Source: Paulownia fortunei (taxonomy: Eukaryota > Streptophyta > Magnoliopsida > Lamiales > Paulowniaceae). From it: a stretch of 64,000 nucleotides of DNA. Position numbers and translations under genes: made by a program. The DNA is taken from the NCBI GenBank assembly GCA_019321725.1, contig CM033106.1, forward strand, positions 17,706,551-17,770,550. The letters are read 5' to 3'. Positions 12,162 through 24,042 of the stretch are shown piece after piece. Under the pieces are notes generated by a model. That model did not search any database. It saw nothing but the letters and a program-made list of their open reading frames with translations, and was not told the DNA's origin. Every line of letters starts with the position of its first letter. Position 1 is the stretch's first letter.

Positions 12162-12165
12162 AGTA

Positions 12166-14870
12166 TATTTTGGATTTGAAAGGCATTAGTCCCTCCATTA
12201 TGATGCATAAAATTTTACTGGAAGACTAGTACAAATCTTCAATTGAATATTAAATATATCTAAATCCTACCATGAAGGATATTATGCAAATTAAAGTTTT
12301 AAAATAGCCTAAGGCAGGGATTATTCATGCTATTTCAAATAGTTCTTGGGTTAGTCCAGTTCACGTTGTTCTAAAAATGAGGTGTTATGACCATAGTTAG
12401 GAATGAGAATAGGGAGCTTATTTATACTAGAACAGTGACTTGGTGGTGAGTGTATATTGTTTATAGAAAACTGGATAAAGCTTATTACAAGGATCACTTT
12501 TCTATCTTCTCTATTGAACAAATGTTAGATCGTCTAACAAGGTACCACTACTATTATTTTCTTGAAGGTTACTCGAGGTATAACCAAATTGTCGTTGCCC
12601 CCGAAGACCAAGTGAAAATGATGCTTACTTGTTCATATGATACCTTTGCCTTTTGTAGGATGCCCTTTGGATTGTGAAATACTCTTGCCACTTTCCAAAG
12701 ATGTATGATGGCTATCTTCCACTACATGGTGGAAACAATCAGGGAGGTTTTCATAGATGACTTCTCTATTTTTGGTTTTTCCTTTGATCACTATCTGTAT
12801 AATCTTTCTTTTATTGTGCAGAGATACGAGAAGACTAACTTAGTCCTCAATTAGGAGAAATTCCATTTCATGGTGAAGAAGGGCATAGTTCTTGGTCATC
12901 GAGTATGATCTATAGGGCTGGAAGTAGATCGTGCCAAAACAGTGGCTATTGGGAGACTACCACCACTAATCAATGTGAAAGCTATTCGAAACTCTCTTGG
13001 GCATGTTGGATTCTATAAGAGATTTATTAAACATTTTTCAAAAATTGTTAAACCTTTAAGTAATCTCTTGGAAAAAGATGTGCCTTTTAATTTAACGATT
13101 CTTGTTTGCAGGTTTTTGAGCAAATAAAGAAGGCATTCATATTAGCCCCTATCATGGTGGTACCTGATTGAACCCAACCATTTGAGCTCATGTGCTATGA
13201 CAGTGACAATACAGTAAGAGTGGTCTTGACCCAAAGATAGGATAAGATCTTTTGGACCATCTATTATGTAAGTCGGACCTAGGATAGTACACAACAAAAT
13301 TACACAACAATCGAGAATGAGATGGTGGTTGCAATATTTACCTTTGATAAATTTTGTGATCATCTTGTGGGTACCAAGGTCATTGTTTTAACTGATCATG
13401 CAGCTATTAGGTACCTATTTGCCAAGAAGGATGCTAAGCTACAGTTAATTTGTTGGATCTTGTTGCTCCAAGAGTTTGATCTTGAAATTCATGATAAAAA
13501 GTGAGAATATAGTAGCAAACCATTTACTCCATTTGGAACAAGATGATAAGGTTGTAGGAGCACTCATTCAAGAGTCATTTTAGATGAGATCATTTTAGTA
13601 GTTGAGGCAAGACTTCTGGTATGTCGATTTTGTTAATTATCTTGTAGGTGGAATCCTGCCTCCAAATCTATCATCCCATCAAAAGAAGAAATTTTTGCAT
13701 GATGTCAAGTCTTATTTATGGGATGATCTTTTTCTTTTCAAGAAGTGCAATGATTTTATGATTAGGTTATGTGTACCTATAGAGGAAACTATGGAGATTT
13801 AGCAACATTGTCATTAATCTCTTTGTGGTGGTCATTTTGGGCGCACTCGAACAGCCAAAGATATTACAAACTAGATTTTTATTAGCCTTCATTATTTAAG
13901 ATTGTTATGCTTTTGTGAAGACTTTTGGTTGATGCTAATGGGTTGAGACTATCACACGACACCATGAGCTTTCATTGACAAATATGATAGAACTTGAGTT
14001 ATTTGATATTTGGGAGATCGATTTTATAGGACCCTTCCCTCCATCACTTGGTCATATCTACATCCTACTTGCTATAGATTATGTCTTAAAATAGTTTGAA
14101 GCCATTGCCACACCAATCAATGACATTAAGGTAGTGTTGATATTTTTACACAAACACATGTTCACATGTATTAGCACACTTAGAGCAATTATTAGTGATG
14201 AAGATACTAATTTCTATGATAAATTATTTAATAACATTTTTGCTAAGTATGGTATGAAGCATAAGGTAGAATTTTGACACCACCCAGAGTCTAATGTACA
14301 AGCAAAAATATCCAACTGTGAAGTCAAGCAGATTCTTGAAAAGATGGTCAGCACCAACCGTATGAATTGGGTGCACAAGCTTGATAATGCACACCTATTG
14401 GTATGTCATCATATCGATTAAGGTTTTGGAATGTATGTTATCTTCCGGTTGAGTTGGAGCATCGAGCTTATTGGACTATGAGACAGCTGAATTTTGACAT
14501 AAAGATAGAAGTGACAAACGACTCTTGCAGTTAGATGAGATGGAGGAATTCTGCAATGATGCTTATGTGAATGGCAAGATTTACAAGGAAAAATGAAGAA
14601 GTGGCATGCCAAGATGATTTTAAGGTGTGAATTCTAACCTAGACAGCAAGTGTTACTATTCAACTTGCATTTGAATCTTTTTTCTAGTAAACTAAAGTCA
14701 AGACGGTCGAGTCTATTTGTAGTTGTCAAGGTGTTTCCATTTAATGCCATTGAGCTGAAAGGCAGAGATGGTTCTTTGTTTCATTTCAACGGTCATTAGT
14801 TGAGCATTATTTTGGTAATAACATGAGAAAGGTCATTGATATTCCTCTTAGAGAAGTTGATTAATGTGTC
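12166..14870 (+). pseudogene. Athila-like pol (RT, RNase H, integrase), decayed
   Basis: Polymerase polyprotein of a Ty3 element, broken by many stops. RT: ILDLKGISPSIMMHKI (about 12169), SNSSWVSPVHVV (about 12340), ITRKDHF-like and IEQMLDRLTRYHYYY (12500-12560), APEDQVKMMLTCSYDTF, CRMPFGL, catalytic box FIDDFSIFG (about 12750). RNase H side: LGHVGFYKRFIKHFSKIV (about 12980-13030), [20 protein letters not shown] (13378-13437), [14 protein letters not shown]. Integrase: HCH and CGGHFG zinc-binding remnants (about 13805-13840), IDFIGPFPP (about 14020), IISDEDTNF (14190), then the GNNMRKVIDIPLREV terminal phrase (about 14817-14862). It starts 5 bases after the LTR end, with no gag between. It could be the pol missing from the LOG-bearing element, or a second element sharing the LTR. 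Confidence 0.85.
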
Positions 14871-14988
14871 CGACTAAAGTGTAGCTAAAGACTATCAACT
14901 TAGCACTTGTTGAAGCAACCCAAGCCTTTTAATGTGTTTTGATCTTGGTTTCTATGTGTTTTTCTTTTTTATAGGATGACTTGTGAAG

Positions 14989-17118
14989 TGTTAAAATAAT
15001 GTTCGATGTGCCAATTAGATTAGGCATCTTTTATACTCTTGTATTTGTAAAATAATATTTTTCAAATTATATTAATAAAATAGATAAATTTCTTTATCTT
15101 TAATTACATTAGTAATTAAATAAAGTCCCTAGACCAAACTTAGCTATGGAGCATGGTCACGTATTTGATGGTGATCATGAAATATGCCTCTATGGTTTTG
15201 ATCTTAAATTAGTTCTGAATTGAGGGCTTTTGAGATAGGACATCGAAAAGCCCAATAGGCTCGCGCATACGATATATGCTCGTATTAGGAGGATGTCTCT
15301 CTCCATAGATATTAGTATAGTGACACTAGTGCATATATGTACGTGCATGTAGAGAACAAGAAGCTGAACAGGCCTACTGAAAATTCTTAATTGAAAACGT
15401 TGTTTGTCAAAATAAGAATTTTCATATTATGATAGTACACGATTAGTCCTTATACTTGAGGCACCATGGTAGCGTTGTGCATGTCGTGTTCTATTTTGAT
15501 GTATTTTCTGATTATCTGATAATTACAAATTGGACGCGTTGGATGTTGCATTCATTAGTATGGAGGTTAATGAGTGGCCAACAAAAAATCCATCACTTAT
15601 CTGGCAGAACAAGTAAGTCTTCTATGCTTTCATAGTTCATCATTCAAAAGTCCTTGGTCAAAGCGGGATGAATGTTAGACGGGCATTTTCTAACGATTCA
15701 TTATAAATCATTGAGACTTGAAATGGAATCATAGTTATTGAGCAATTAGGGTTTTGACTATTAATCCATGCCTTAGACTCAATCGAGAGATTAATTGACG
15801 AAAGGATCTTACGTGTATAGTACTCTTAATTGAAATAGGTACACTCGCTATTTCACATAATTTTAGATAGTCATAATATACTTGCTAGATATTTTCCATG
15901 GCTTGTGAGGTTATTGAAATTAAGGAGTTAATTTCAAACGATATAATTAATTAGAATAATTGTTATTCATAAGTTGAAAATGTTGTAAGCCCACTGCTAG
16001 ATTAGTTTTGAATCTAAAGGGTCATACATAATTTGAGATAGAATATTTCTAACTTTGAATCCAATGAGTTAGATCTAATTAATTAAAAGAGATTAATTAA
16101 TTGGGGCTTAAATTAATTCAAGGAGTTGAATTAATTTTTTAATTAAATAATTGAATTATTTAATTGAACCTAATAAGATTAGAAAGCCCAATTGGAGCAA
16201 AATAATTATTTGATTTGATCAAATTAATTATGCAGTTCATAAATTAATTTACTCAAATAAATAATTAAATTATTTATTGGTTTTGATTTGATTAGGTGGG
16301 CTAGATGAAATTAATTAATTAAATTTGGGCTAAAATAATTAATTGAATTAATTATGGGATTTCTTTTAAGTCGAAGTTCAATTTAAAGAGGCATGTTGGG
16401 AAAGGCCCACATGGGTTGTTGAAAAGGGATAAAAACTCAAGAGTTTGAAATTCTTGGAGACCCTAGATATCTTTAGAAAATATGAAGTGATAGAGTTGGA
16501 GAATTTTGGGGTAATTAAATGTCTCCCAAACAATTAAAAGGAGACCAAAAATACTAAGAGTGGAACTTTTGAAATTTTTTATCCTCCTATTTAAGACACA
16601 GGGGCGAAAATTTGAGGCTAATGGTGGCATTCAAATTTTTAGCCATAGTAAAATTATTAAAGGGAAAATTATTTTCTCTTCCATCCTTTATTCCACCAAA
16701 AATTCCATTATTTTGATTAAGTATTTAATTCTTTTATCACAATTTGATAACAAGAATTAATATTCACTATATTCACTCCATAAACTAGGTTAGTAAAAAA
16801 ATTAGAATTGCTAGCAAAATTCTAATTTCGTGCTCCTATTCAAAGTGTGAACTACTTTAGAGGGGAGACGCTTAAATCCTTATGAATCAAAATTCAGAAA
16901 TGGGCTAGTAATCGATTGCTTCAATCCCTATGTCAACAGAAATGCATCGAAAGGTATAAACCAAAACTATTTTAATTTTTTAATTATTACACCATTGAAA
17001 ATTACGAGATCATTAAATATCACATCGGGTCCCTAGTACTGTTTTAATTGTTATGGCATGTTATTTTTCAATTTTTAATATTTCGCTGTGCATACCTTGG
17101 GATCACGCGAATCCAACA
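14989..17118 (+). repeat. 5' LTR of Ty1/copia element
   Basis: 2130 bp, from TGTTAAAATAATG to GAATCCAACA. It matches 24043-25895 along most of its length: GGCATCTTTTATACTCTT, AAAGTCCCTAGACCAAACTT, GCACCATGGTAG, GGGATGAATGTTAGA, CTAGACTCAATCG, and the long AT-rich AATTAATT-rich stretch near 16050-16380. The right end is fixed by the primer binding site that follows. An unusually long LTR for a copia element. Confidence 0.88.
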
Positions 17119-17119
17119 A

Positions 17120-17132
17120 TGGTATCAGAGCC
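17120..17132 (+). other. Primer binding site (initiator tRNA-Met)
   Basis: TGGTATCAGAGCC, the complement of the 3' end of plant initiator tRNA-Met and the standard copia minus-strand primer site, one base after the LTR terminus CA-A. Confidence 0.92.
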
Positions 17133-18679
17133 ATGGTTTGCACAATACTAATAAGATTCGATTTATGCCTATGACTATAATTTGTTAAATTTTAATTGAT
17201 TTATTGTATTTATGATTGGGATAAAAAAAATAATTTTATAATTAATTTAATTAATAAATAGAACATGTATGATTGAATCCAATTCAATTAGAAGAGGAAA
17301 AAAATACATTACATGATAGCAGCATGCAATAGAACCTACATGATTGAATTCGATTCAATCGAAATAGGAAAAAATACATTACACGATAGCAGCACGTGCC
17401 GTGTGCATGCTGCGGTGGGGTGTCAGACATCCTCGTTGTGTTGAATTGTTAAATTCAATTTTTTAATTTTTTAATAAAGTATTAATTTTAAAATTTTAAA
17501 AAAAGTATTTTTCTTGAAAAATCGAGATTTTATCCCAGGTCATGAAATTATAATTTAAATGGATGGTAAATTTACATGCTTTAATAAATTTATGTGATAT
17601 TTTTATTGGCATTTATAGGATGATCATGGAGCTTTTTGGACCAATATGATTGGATTTATTTATCTTTAGATTTTTAAATGGGCCTGTGAGTCTCTTATTC
17701 TTTCTTTGAATGTACTTTATATTTTTGAAATGAGAGTAAAATAAAGTGAGGTTTTTCTTTTTGTTTTTGGTGGACAAGAAGAAGGATCAAAACGAAGAAT
17801 CAAGAGAAGGCCCATGAATGTATGGGATATATTCATGTAACAGAAATTAATTTCTAATACCATTTTATTACCCTTAGATTAACATAGATCCATTTCTGGC
17901 TTAAATGTATCATATAGAATTGGCCTATGATCATCCGAATAATATATGTATTGGATGCATACATAGGGTTTATTTAATGTTTTCAAATGATATGTTTGCC
18001 ATCAAATGAATGCAAATACATTAAATAAACTAAGATTTAAATTGATGAGGTCTTGGTTAAAATAAATAACCCCACTTAAATTAAAATCAAGTAAAGGAAT
18101 TTTAAATTCTGATTTCAAGCAAATGGATAAAATTGGGTTGGATCCAATAATTCATGTCTACCATCAAAAGTAGTTGACATGATGATGTTATCTTACTTTG
18201 TCATTGGCCATAAGTTGTGGAATGACTCTGTAATGGAAAGCTGTGATCTCTACTATGCATGGTGATGCCCATGGGATGGACTCGTTTCTACATTAGCCTT
18301 GAGTCGTGGAATGTTTTGATACTCCATCTACATGGAGGTTTGATGGGTCTTGCTTGACCTTAATACCATATGGGCTCATAAAAATTGGGGTATATGAGAA
18401 GAAATGAGGTAAAATATCTTGAGGGTTGCATAGAGATGCAATCATTAAAAGTTAACTACCTTTCAATATATTTTTTGGATTCATAAAATTGGGGCATATG
18501 ACATATTGGTTGGGCCTCAAACCATCTAAGAAATAAAATTTCCTGAATTTCCACTAGGGGTTATGGAATTTGAATAAAATAGTGGGAGATATTTTTTACT
18601 AAAGACATTGTTATAAATGAACATAATTTTGAAAGAATGCTAATTTTCTGCCTCATTTAAATTTGTAGATTGTCTATAA
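17133..18679 (+). other. Copia untranslated leader
   Basis: AT-rich spacer between primer site and gag. A degenerate direct repeat of about 70 bp occurs at 17270-17400 (GATTGAAT(C/T)C(A/G)ATTCAAT..GAAAAA.ATACATTACA). No gene recognised. Confidence 0.5.
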
Positions 18680-19465
18680 ATGGCTAAGAATCCACTTGCA
18701 TCTATCTTGGAAGCTAATAAATTAACTGGACCTAATTTTGTCGATTAGCTAAAGAACCTCAAGATTGTTTTATAATCTAAGAAGAGATCCTACGTCCTCA
18801 ATGTTCCTCCGCCGGCATGGCCGCCTACTGATGGGACCAAAGAGGAGCTTGCAGAATATCAACAACAAGTCGATGATGATCTGCAATTGCAATGCTATAT
18901 GACGGCATCGATGTCAAACAAGTTGCAAAGACAATATGAGATACATGCTCATGCGTATGATATCTATGTTCACCTACAAGAGATGTATGGTGAACATACT
19001 AGATAGGCTAGATATCAGATCTTGAAAGAGATTTTTAGGACCCGTATGATAGAGGGCTCTTTAATCCATGATCATGGATTGAAGATGACAAGCTTGATTG
19101 AAAGGCTCAAGTCACTTGAAGTTGTTATGGATAACGAGCTCTATTTGGATCTCATTCTGCAGTTTTTTCCTCCATCGTTTGACACCTTTGTTTGTCAACT
19201 TCAACATGCATAAGATAGAAACTAACCTCACTGAGTTGGTTAACATGTTGAAGATGGATGTAAAGAAGAACAAGCCGCTCATACTTGTTAGATCCTCTTC
19301 TAACTCAAAGGCTACAAAACCCAAGATGAAGAATGGGAGAGGAAAGCATTCCTCAAAATCCAAAGGTACGAAGGCAACTGGTGGGGTCTCAAAGAGTTCT
19401 AAAATCAATGACAAATGTTATTACTGCAGCAAACCTGGGCATTAGAAGAGAAACTACAAGGAGTA
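18680..19465 (+). pseudogene. Copia gag with zinc knuckle, decayed
   Basis: Starts ATGGCTAAGAATCCACTTGC (18680): MAKNPLASILEANKLTGPNF, the standard opening of a large group of plant copia gag proteins, followed by stops at about 18750 and 18772. It continues with YQQQVDDDLQLQCYMTASMS (about 18858), LQEMYGEHTR, and the longer open piece 19022-19213 containing LKEIFRTRMIEGSLIHDH. A CCHC knuckle is visible as CYYCSKPGH (about 19417-19443), but the base after H is a stop and the last Cys of the motif reads Tyr. It would package the RNA in a live element. Confidence 0.85.
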
Positions 19466-19469
19466 CCTT

Positions 19470-20220
19470 GTGAGCCTGAAGAGTTCAGGTATTTATTTTG
19501 TTGAATTTAACTTATCAGTTAACGATGCTTCTTGGATAATGGATACCGGTTGTAGGTCTTATCTTTGCAATGATTTTCAGGTGATGGCAAGAAGCAGGAA
19601 GCTAAGTAGAGGAGAGACAGTCTTGCGATTGGGGAATGGAGCAAAGGTTGCTGCATTAGCTATAGGAAGTGTCAACTTAGCTTTTAGGAAATGGACTAGT
19701 TTTAGTTTTAAACATTGTCTTTGTGTTCCAGAGATAGTTAAGAACATTATCTCCATTTTTGTTTTGGATGGAGCAGGTTTTACTTTTTCAATAAAACATG
19801 AACATTGTTCTATTTTTAGAGATTCAGTTTTGATTACCTCTGACATAATGATGAATGATTTATATTCTATTACTCCCATAACTCTTTTTTCCACATTCAA
19901 CAAAATAAAAGAAAATTAGATAATCATAGTTCTCAACTTTTATGGCATACTAGATTAGGTCATATCTCTGAGAAGAGAATTCATAAGTTGGCCCAATTGT
20001 TTGATCTTTCAAAAGAGCAAAGTATGCCAACATGTGAGTCATGTCTCAAAGAGAAGATGACCAAATCACCATTTGTTGGACAAGTGGAGCGATCCAAAGA
20101 TTTATTAGATTTGATCCATTCTAATGTATGTGGGTCACTAGGTGTTAGTGCTCGTGGGAACTATCACTACTTCATAACCTTTACCGATGATTATTCTAGG
20201 TGTGGTTAAGTCTACCTTAT
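19470..20220 (+). pseudogene. Copia protease and integrase N-terminal part
   Basis: The 19470-19919 frame holds the aspartic protease with WIMDTGCRSYLC (about 19531-19566; the DTG active triplet is intact) and LCVPEIVKNIIS. The pre-integrase part follows in another frame: LWHTRLGHISEKRIHKL (about 19940-19992), then CESCLKEKMTKSPF (about 20033). Integrase core starts with LDLIHSNVCGSL (about 20107-20142), in which the first catalytic Asp (normally H-T-D-V) is Asn, and FITFTDDYSR (about 20170-20200). It is cut at 20220 by an insertion that brings its own stop. Confidence 0.85.
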
Positions 20221-21742
20221 TGATAAGTTAGTTTTATACCAATAATTCGTATACCTTTTGATTAACATTTGATTTGTTTTCAAGTGTTTATGTTACTTTT
20301 TATACATTTAGTTTGAAATTTTGCAGGTAATGGCAAAATAAAAGAAAATGGAAAGAAATAAAAACTTGGTTGAAATTTTGAAGAACCCGCATTGTGGTGC
20401 TACTGATAGCAGTTTTTAATCATAACTCTTTTCTCCAATATCATATTGAATTGATTCTTAATCCATTGGAAATCTAAGATATAGATCTACAACTTTTATA
20501 TTTACCATGAATCCAATTCTTTCGATTTCAATGAGAAACGGTGGGTTTAAAAGTCCGTACTTGACTGCAACTTTTTAGCATGAAACATCTTGGTAGGCAT
20601 AACTCTCTCCACATATTTCATATTAAGTGTCTATGGAAACTCAAGAAAGAGAGATACAATTCATTAGAACATACAAAAACTAATGCAGACTAGAAGGAGA
20701 TCAAAAATGGCTTGCAAGAAGAATGATCCTACGTGAGCTTGGGCACTAAGTGTCGAAAACATAATACATGGCGCCTAGGCGCCGTTCTTCTGAGCCTAAG
20801 CACCAAACAACTTGAAAATTCTGAAAGTGTGATTTTTTGACTTGGATTTTAGACATTAATTATGGGGAACTATAAAAGCCAACTTCCAAAAAGACAACTA
20901 TAAATGGAGTCATTCTTGGAGATAAGGAAGCCATTCTTGGAGACAAGGAAAGTTTCACCCTTTTCTCTCACTTCACAAATTTGTGAAAATTTTCCATGTT
21001 CTTTCTTATGTATTTCTTGAAGTTATGATGATGAACTAAACTTTTCTTTTTAGAGGATGAAGTAACCTTATTTGATCCTATGTTTTGAGTTCCAATCAAT
21101 ACTAGTTCAAGTTATTTATCTTGTTTGTGTTATCTTGTTTAGTATTGCATCTTGATTATTTGGCCATTAATTGAGATTGGTTAATGTCTGAGATTCGATA
21201 CTTGAGAGAGGGAACCTGATCATAAGGATAACACAACCTATGAATCATAGAGTTGAGAAGCTTATGAAACCTTCGGAATTTGAATAAGAATTCATTGAAC
21301 TTTTATAGAGTTTTATTCTTGAACTTTTATAGAGATATTAAAATTCATGTTGGAACTCATAGTCAATTTGACACTCCAGAGAGAGAATTGATGAGCTTAA
21401 GAATTCTTAACTTATATTTGTTGCTTACTTGAATTGCTATGTTTTGGAAGAAAGAACATAAGTGATAATTATGTGAGTCATTTCTCTAGAATTTCTTACT
21501 CATAAGGTGTTTGATATATTACTTCTAAGAACTCCCCTCTCGTCTTTGCATTTTTGTTTATCTTACTCGACTTTGTGTACCAATCATCACTCAATTTTCT
21601 AGATAAAATTGGAACTATTTGAACTATAGTGCTTGATGCAATTTATTATTACAATCCTTGTGGATACAATACTCAACTTATCATTGTATTAAAACTTGAC
21701 ACCGTGCATTTGCGGTTTGCAAAATATTTCAAGAATACTTAT
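20216..21742. mobile_element. 1.5-kb insertion in copia integrase, CTTAT target duplication
   Basis: Body 20221-21737, flanked by CTTAT at 20216-20220 and 21738-21742. Removing the body and one CTTAT joins the integrase reading frame exactly (tyrosine-leucine-methionine across the junction), which proves the borders. It begins TGATAAGTTAG, as an LTR would, and near its end has GACACCGTGCATTTGCGGTTTGCA, a phrase typical of Ty3 LTR 3' ends. After that come 17 further bases before the duplication, so a solo LTR is likely but the right end is not canonical. It contains no coding region. Confidence 0.82.
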
Positions 21743-22437
21743 GAGGTATAAATCTGAAGTTTTTGAAAAGTTCAAAAAATTCAGATGTGAGGTGGAAAAA
21801 TAAACTAGGCTAAGTATCAAGGCTCTTCGATCAAATCGAGGAGGAGAATACTTGAGTATAGAATTTTTTGATTATCTAAAAGAGAATGAGATTCTCTCTC
21901 AGTGGAGCCCTCCTACTACTCCTCAACTCAACGGAGTTGTAGAGCATATGAATCAAACTCTGTTAGACATAGTTCGATTGATGATGAGTTTCACTGGCCT
22001 TCCTTTTTCATTTTGGGGCTATGCTCTAGAAACGGCAGCATATCTAGAAACGGTAGCATATCTAGTAAATAGAGTGCCATCAAAGTCAGTTCCCAAAACA
22101 CCATATGAGATGTGGTGTGGGAAACTACCACAAATACCTTAAAGTATGGGAGTGTACAGCTTACATGAAGCCACAAGTGGGAGATAAATTGGATATGAGA
22201 TCTAGTTTATGTAAGCTCATGGGGTGTCCAAAAAAATCCATTGGATACTATTTCTATGACCCCTCGGAACAAAAGGTGTTTGTTTTGAAGAATGCCACCT
22301 TCTTAGAGGAAGAGTTTCTATTGGATAGAATGGGCAAAGTCGTGGAACTTGAAGAAATTCAAGAACTACAGAGCCTCCCAACAAACACAGTAACGAGCCA
22401 ACTAGCTGAGGCTGGGCCTTCAGACAAAGCCACCTGA
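21743..22437 (+). pseudogene. Copia integrase C-terminal part
   Basis: Resumes in frame after the insertion with YKSEVFEKF. The second catalytic residue region reads LRSNRGGEYLS (about 21830-21860), with Asn where family members have Asp; the third, catalytic Glu region reads LNGVVEHMNQTLLD (about 21929-21970), Glu retained. The following AAYLVNRVPSK, TPYEMW and YFYDPSEQKVF phrases are the conserved integrase tail. An 18-bp tandem duplication at about 22029-22064 repeats the sequence for ETAAYL/ETVAYL. There is a frameshift near 22110. Confidence 0.85.
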
Positions 22438-23510
22438 GAGGTATGACTTTTTTGTTAGAGAACAACGAGGAGAATCTCCCCTTGGATAGTGGTCCAAGCA
22501 CTTATAGAGAGGCAATGTTGGACATCGACTCAAGAAGTTGGCGAGATGCTATGCAATTCGAGATGGACTCCATGTACTCCAACAAAGTATGGACCTTGGT
22601 GGACCCACCATAGGGAATAGTTCCCATTAGTTGCAAATAGGTCTACAAGTGGAAGCTTGGGGTAAATGGAGAGGTAGTGACCTACAAAACAAGATAGATC
22701 GCAAAAGGTTATACTCAAAAGCAAGAAATTAATTATGAGGAAACCTTTTGCGAGTACCGATGCTTAAATCCATCCGGATACTGCTAGCCATATTAGTGTA
22801 TTATGACTACGAGATATGGCAGATGGATGTGAAGACCTCTTTTATTAATGGAAACATTAAAGAATAGATCTATATAAGGCAACCGGAAGGCTTCATATCC
22901 AAAGGGCGTGAGCAAAAGATTTGCAAACTCTAGAGATCCATTTATGAACTCAAGCAGGCTTTCCAAAACTAGAACATCCGATTTAATGAGGCAATCAAAT
23001 CATTTGATTTCCACTAGAGTTCGTATGAACCTTGTGTCTACAAGAATGTTAGTGGGAGTGCAGTAACATTTATTATGATGTATGTTGACGACATCCTAGT
23101 TATTGGGAATGATGTAGGATGCTACAGTTAACTAAGACTTAGTTGTCTAACTAGTTCCCCATGAAGGATTTGGGAAAAATATCCTTTATTCTTGGAATAA
23201 AGATTTATAGAGATAGGTCAAGAAGGATGATCGGACTATCCCAATCTATGTACATAGACAAATTACTAAAGAGGTTTAGCATGGAGGAATCCAAATGAGG
23301 ATTATTGCCAATGAGTTATGGCGTTTCTCTCTCAAGGGCTATGTCTCCAAAGACTTCTTATGAGAGAAAAATGATGTCCCACATACCTTATGCATCTGTC
23401 ATGGAAAGCATAATGTATGGTATGCTATGTACGAGGCCTGATGTCGCATATGTTCTGAGTGTCACGAGCAGATATCAGTCAAATCCAGGTGAGGAACACT
23501 GAAAGGTCAT
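22438..23510 (+). pseudogene. Copia reverse transcriptase, decayed
   Basis: Recognisable from MQFEMDSMYSNKVWTLVDPP (about 22550-22610), VYKWKLGVNGEV, AKGYTQKQEINYEETF (about 22700-22750) and the intact catalytic box MYVDDILVIGND (about 23080-23115), ending with IPYASVMESIMYGMLCTRPD (23383-23442). Stops occur throughout (for instance at 22612, 22638, 22697, 22866), so no enzyme can be made. Confidence 0.85.
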
Positions 23511-24029
23511 AAAGATGATCCTGAAGTAGTTAATAAAAACTAAGGATATTTTTCTTGTATACGGATCTGGAGAACTGAAACTAGAAGGCTATACTGATTC
23601 TAATTTTCAGTCTGTTATAGATGACTTAAAGTCCATGTCCAAATACATATTCACCATAAACAGTGGTGCAGTCAACTGGAACAGTTCCAAGCAGGAGATG
23701 ACTGTGGATTCTACCACCAAGACTGAATACATTGTTGTATGTAATACAATAAAAGAAGCTATTTAGATGAGGAACTTTATTAAAGAAATAGGTGTGGTTC
23801 TATCAGTTGTTGATCCTGTATTACGTAAGCAAAAGAGCCAAGATCTCATCAAAGATCCAAGCACATCATGAGGCGATACCATCTAATCAGAGAGATCATT
23901 GGTAGAGGCGATGTTGAAGTAGATAGAGTCGCTTCGGCAGAAAATATAACAGACCCACTGACCAAACCTAAGGTATTTGACGGACATCTTTAGAAAATGA
24001 GCCGAAGTATATAGGCAATTGGCACTAGA
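23511..24029 (+). pseudogene. Copia RNase H, decayed
   Basis: LEGYTDSNFQ (about 23581-23610), DDLKSMSKYIFTINSGAVNW, SKQEMTVDSTTKTEYI (about 23690-23735), then after a frameshift HIMRRYHLIREIIGRGDVEV and a DPLTKP phrase (23952-23970), which closes copia polyproteins. Several stops (for example 23765, 23991). Confidence 0.85.
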
Positions 24030-24042
24030 ATAAATGGGAGAT
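24030..24042 (+). other. Copia polypurine tract
   Basis: ATAAATGGGAGAT directly before the TGTTATAG start of the 3' LTR, at the expected place for plus-strand priming. Confidence 0.75.

Noticed and set aside
19112..19903. Minus-strand frames over copia gag and protease
   Set aside because: Shadows of the plus-strand polyprotein.
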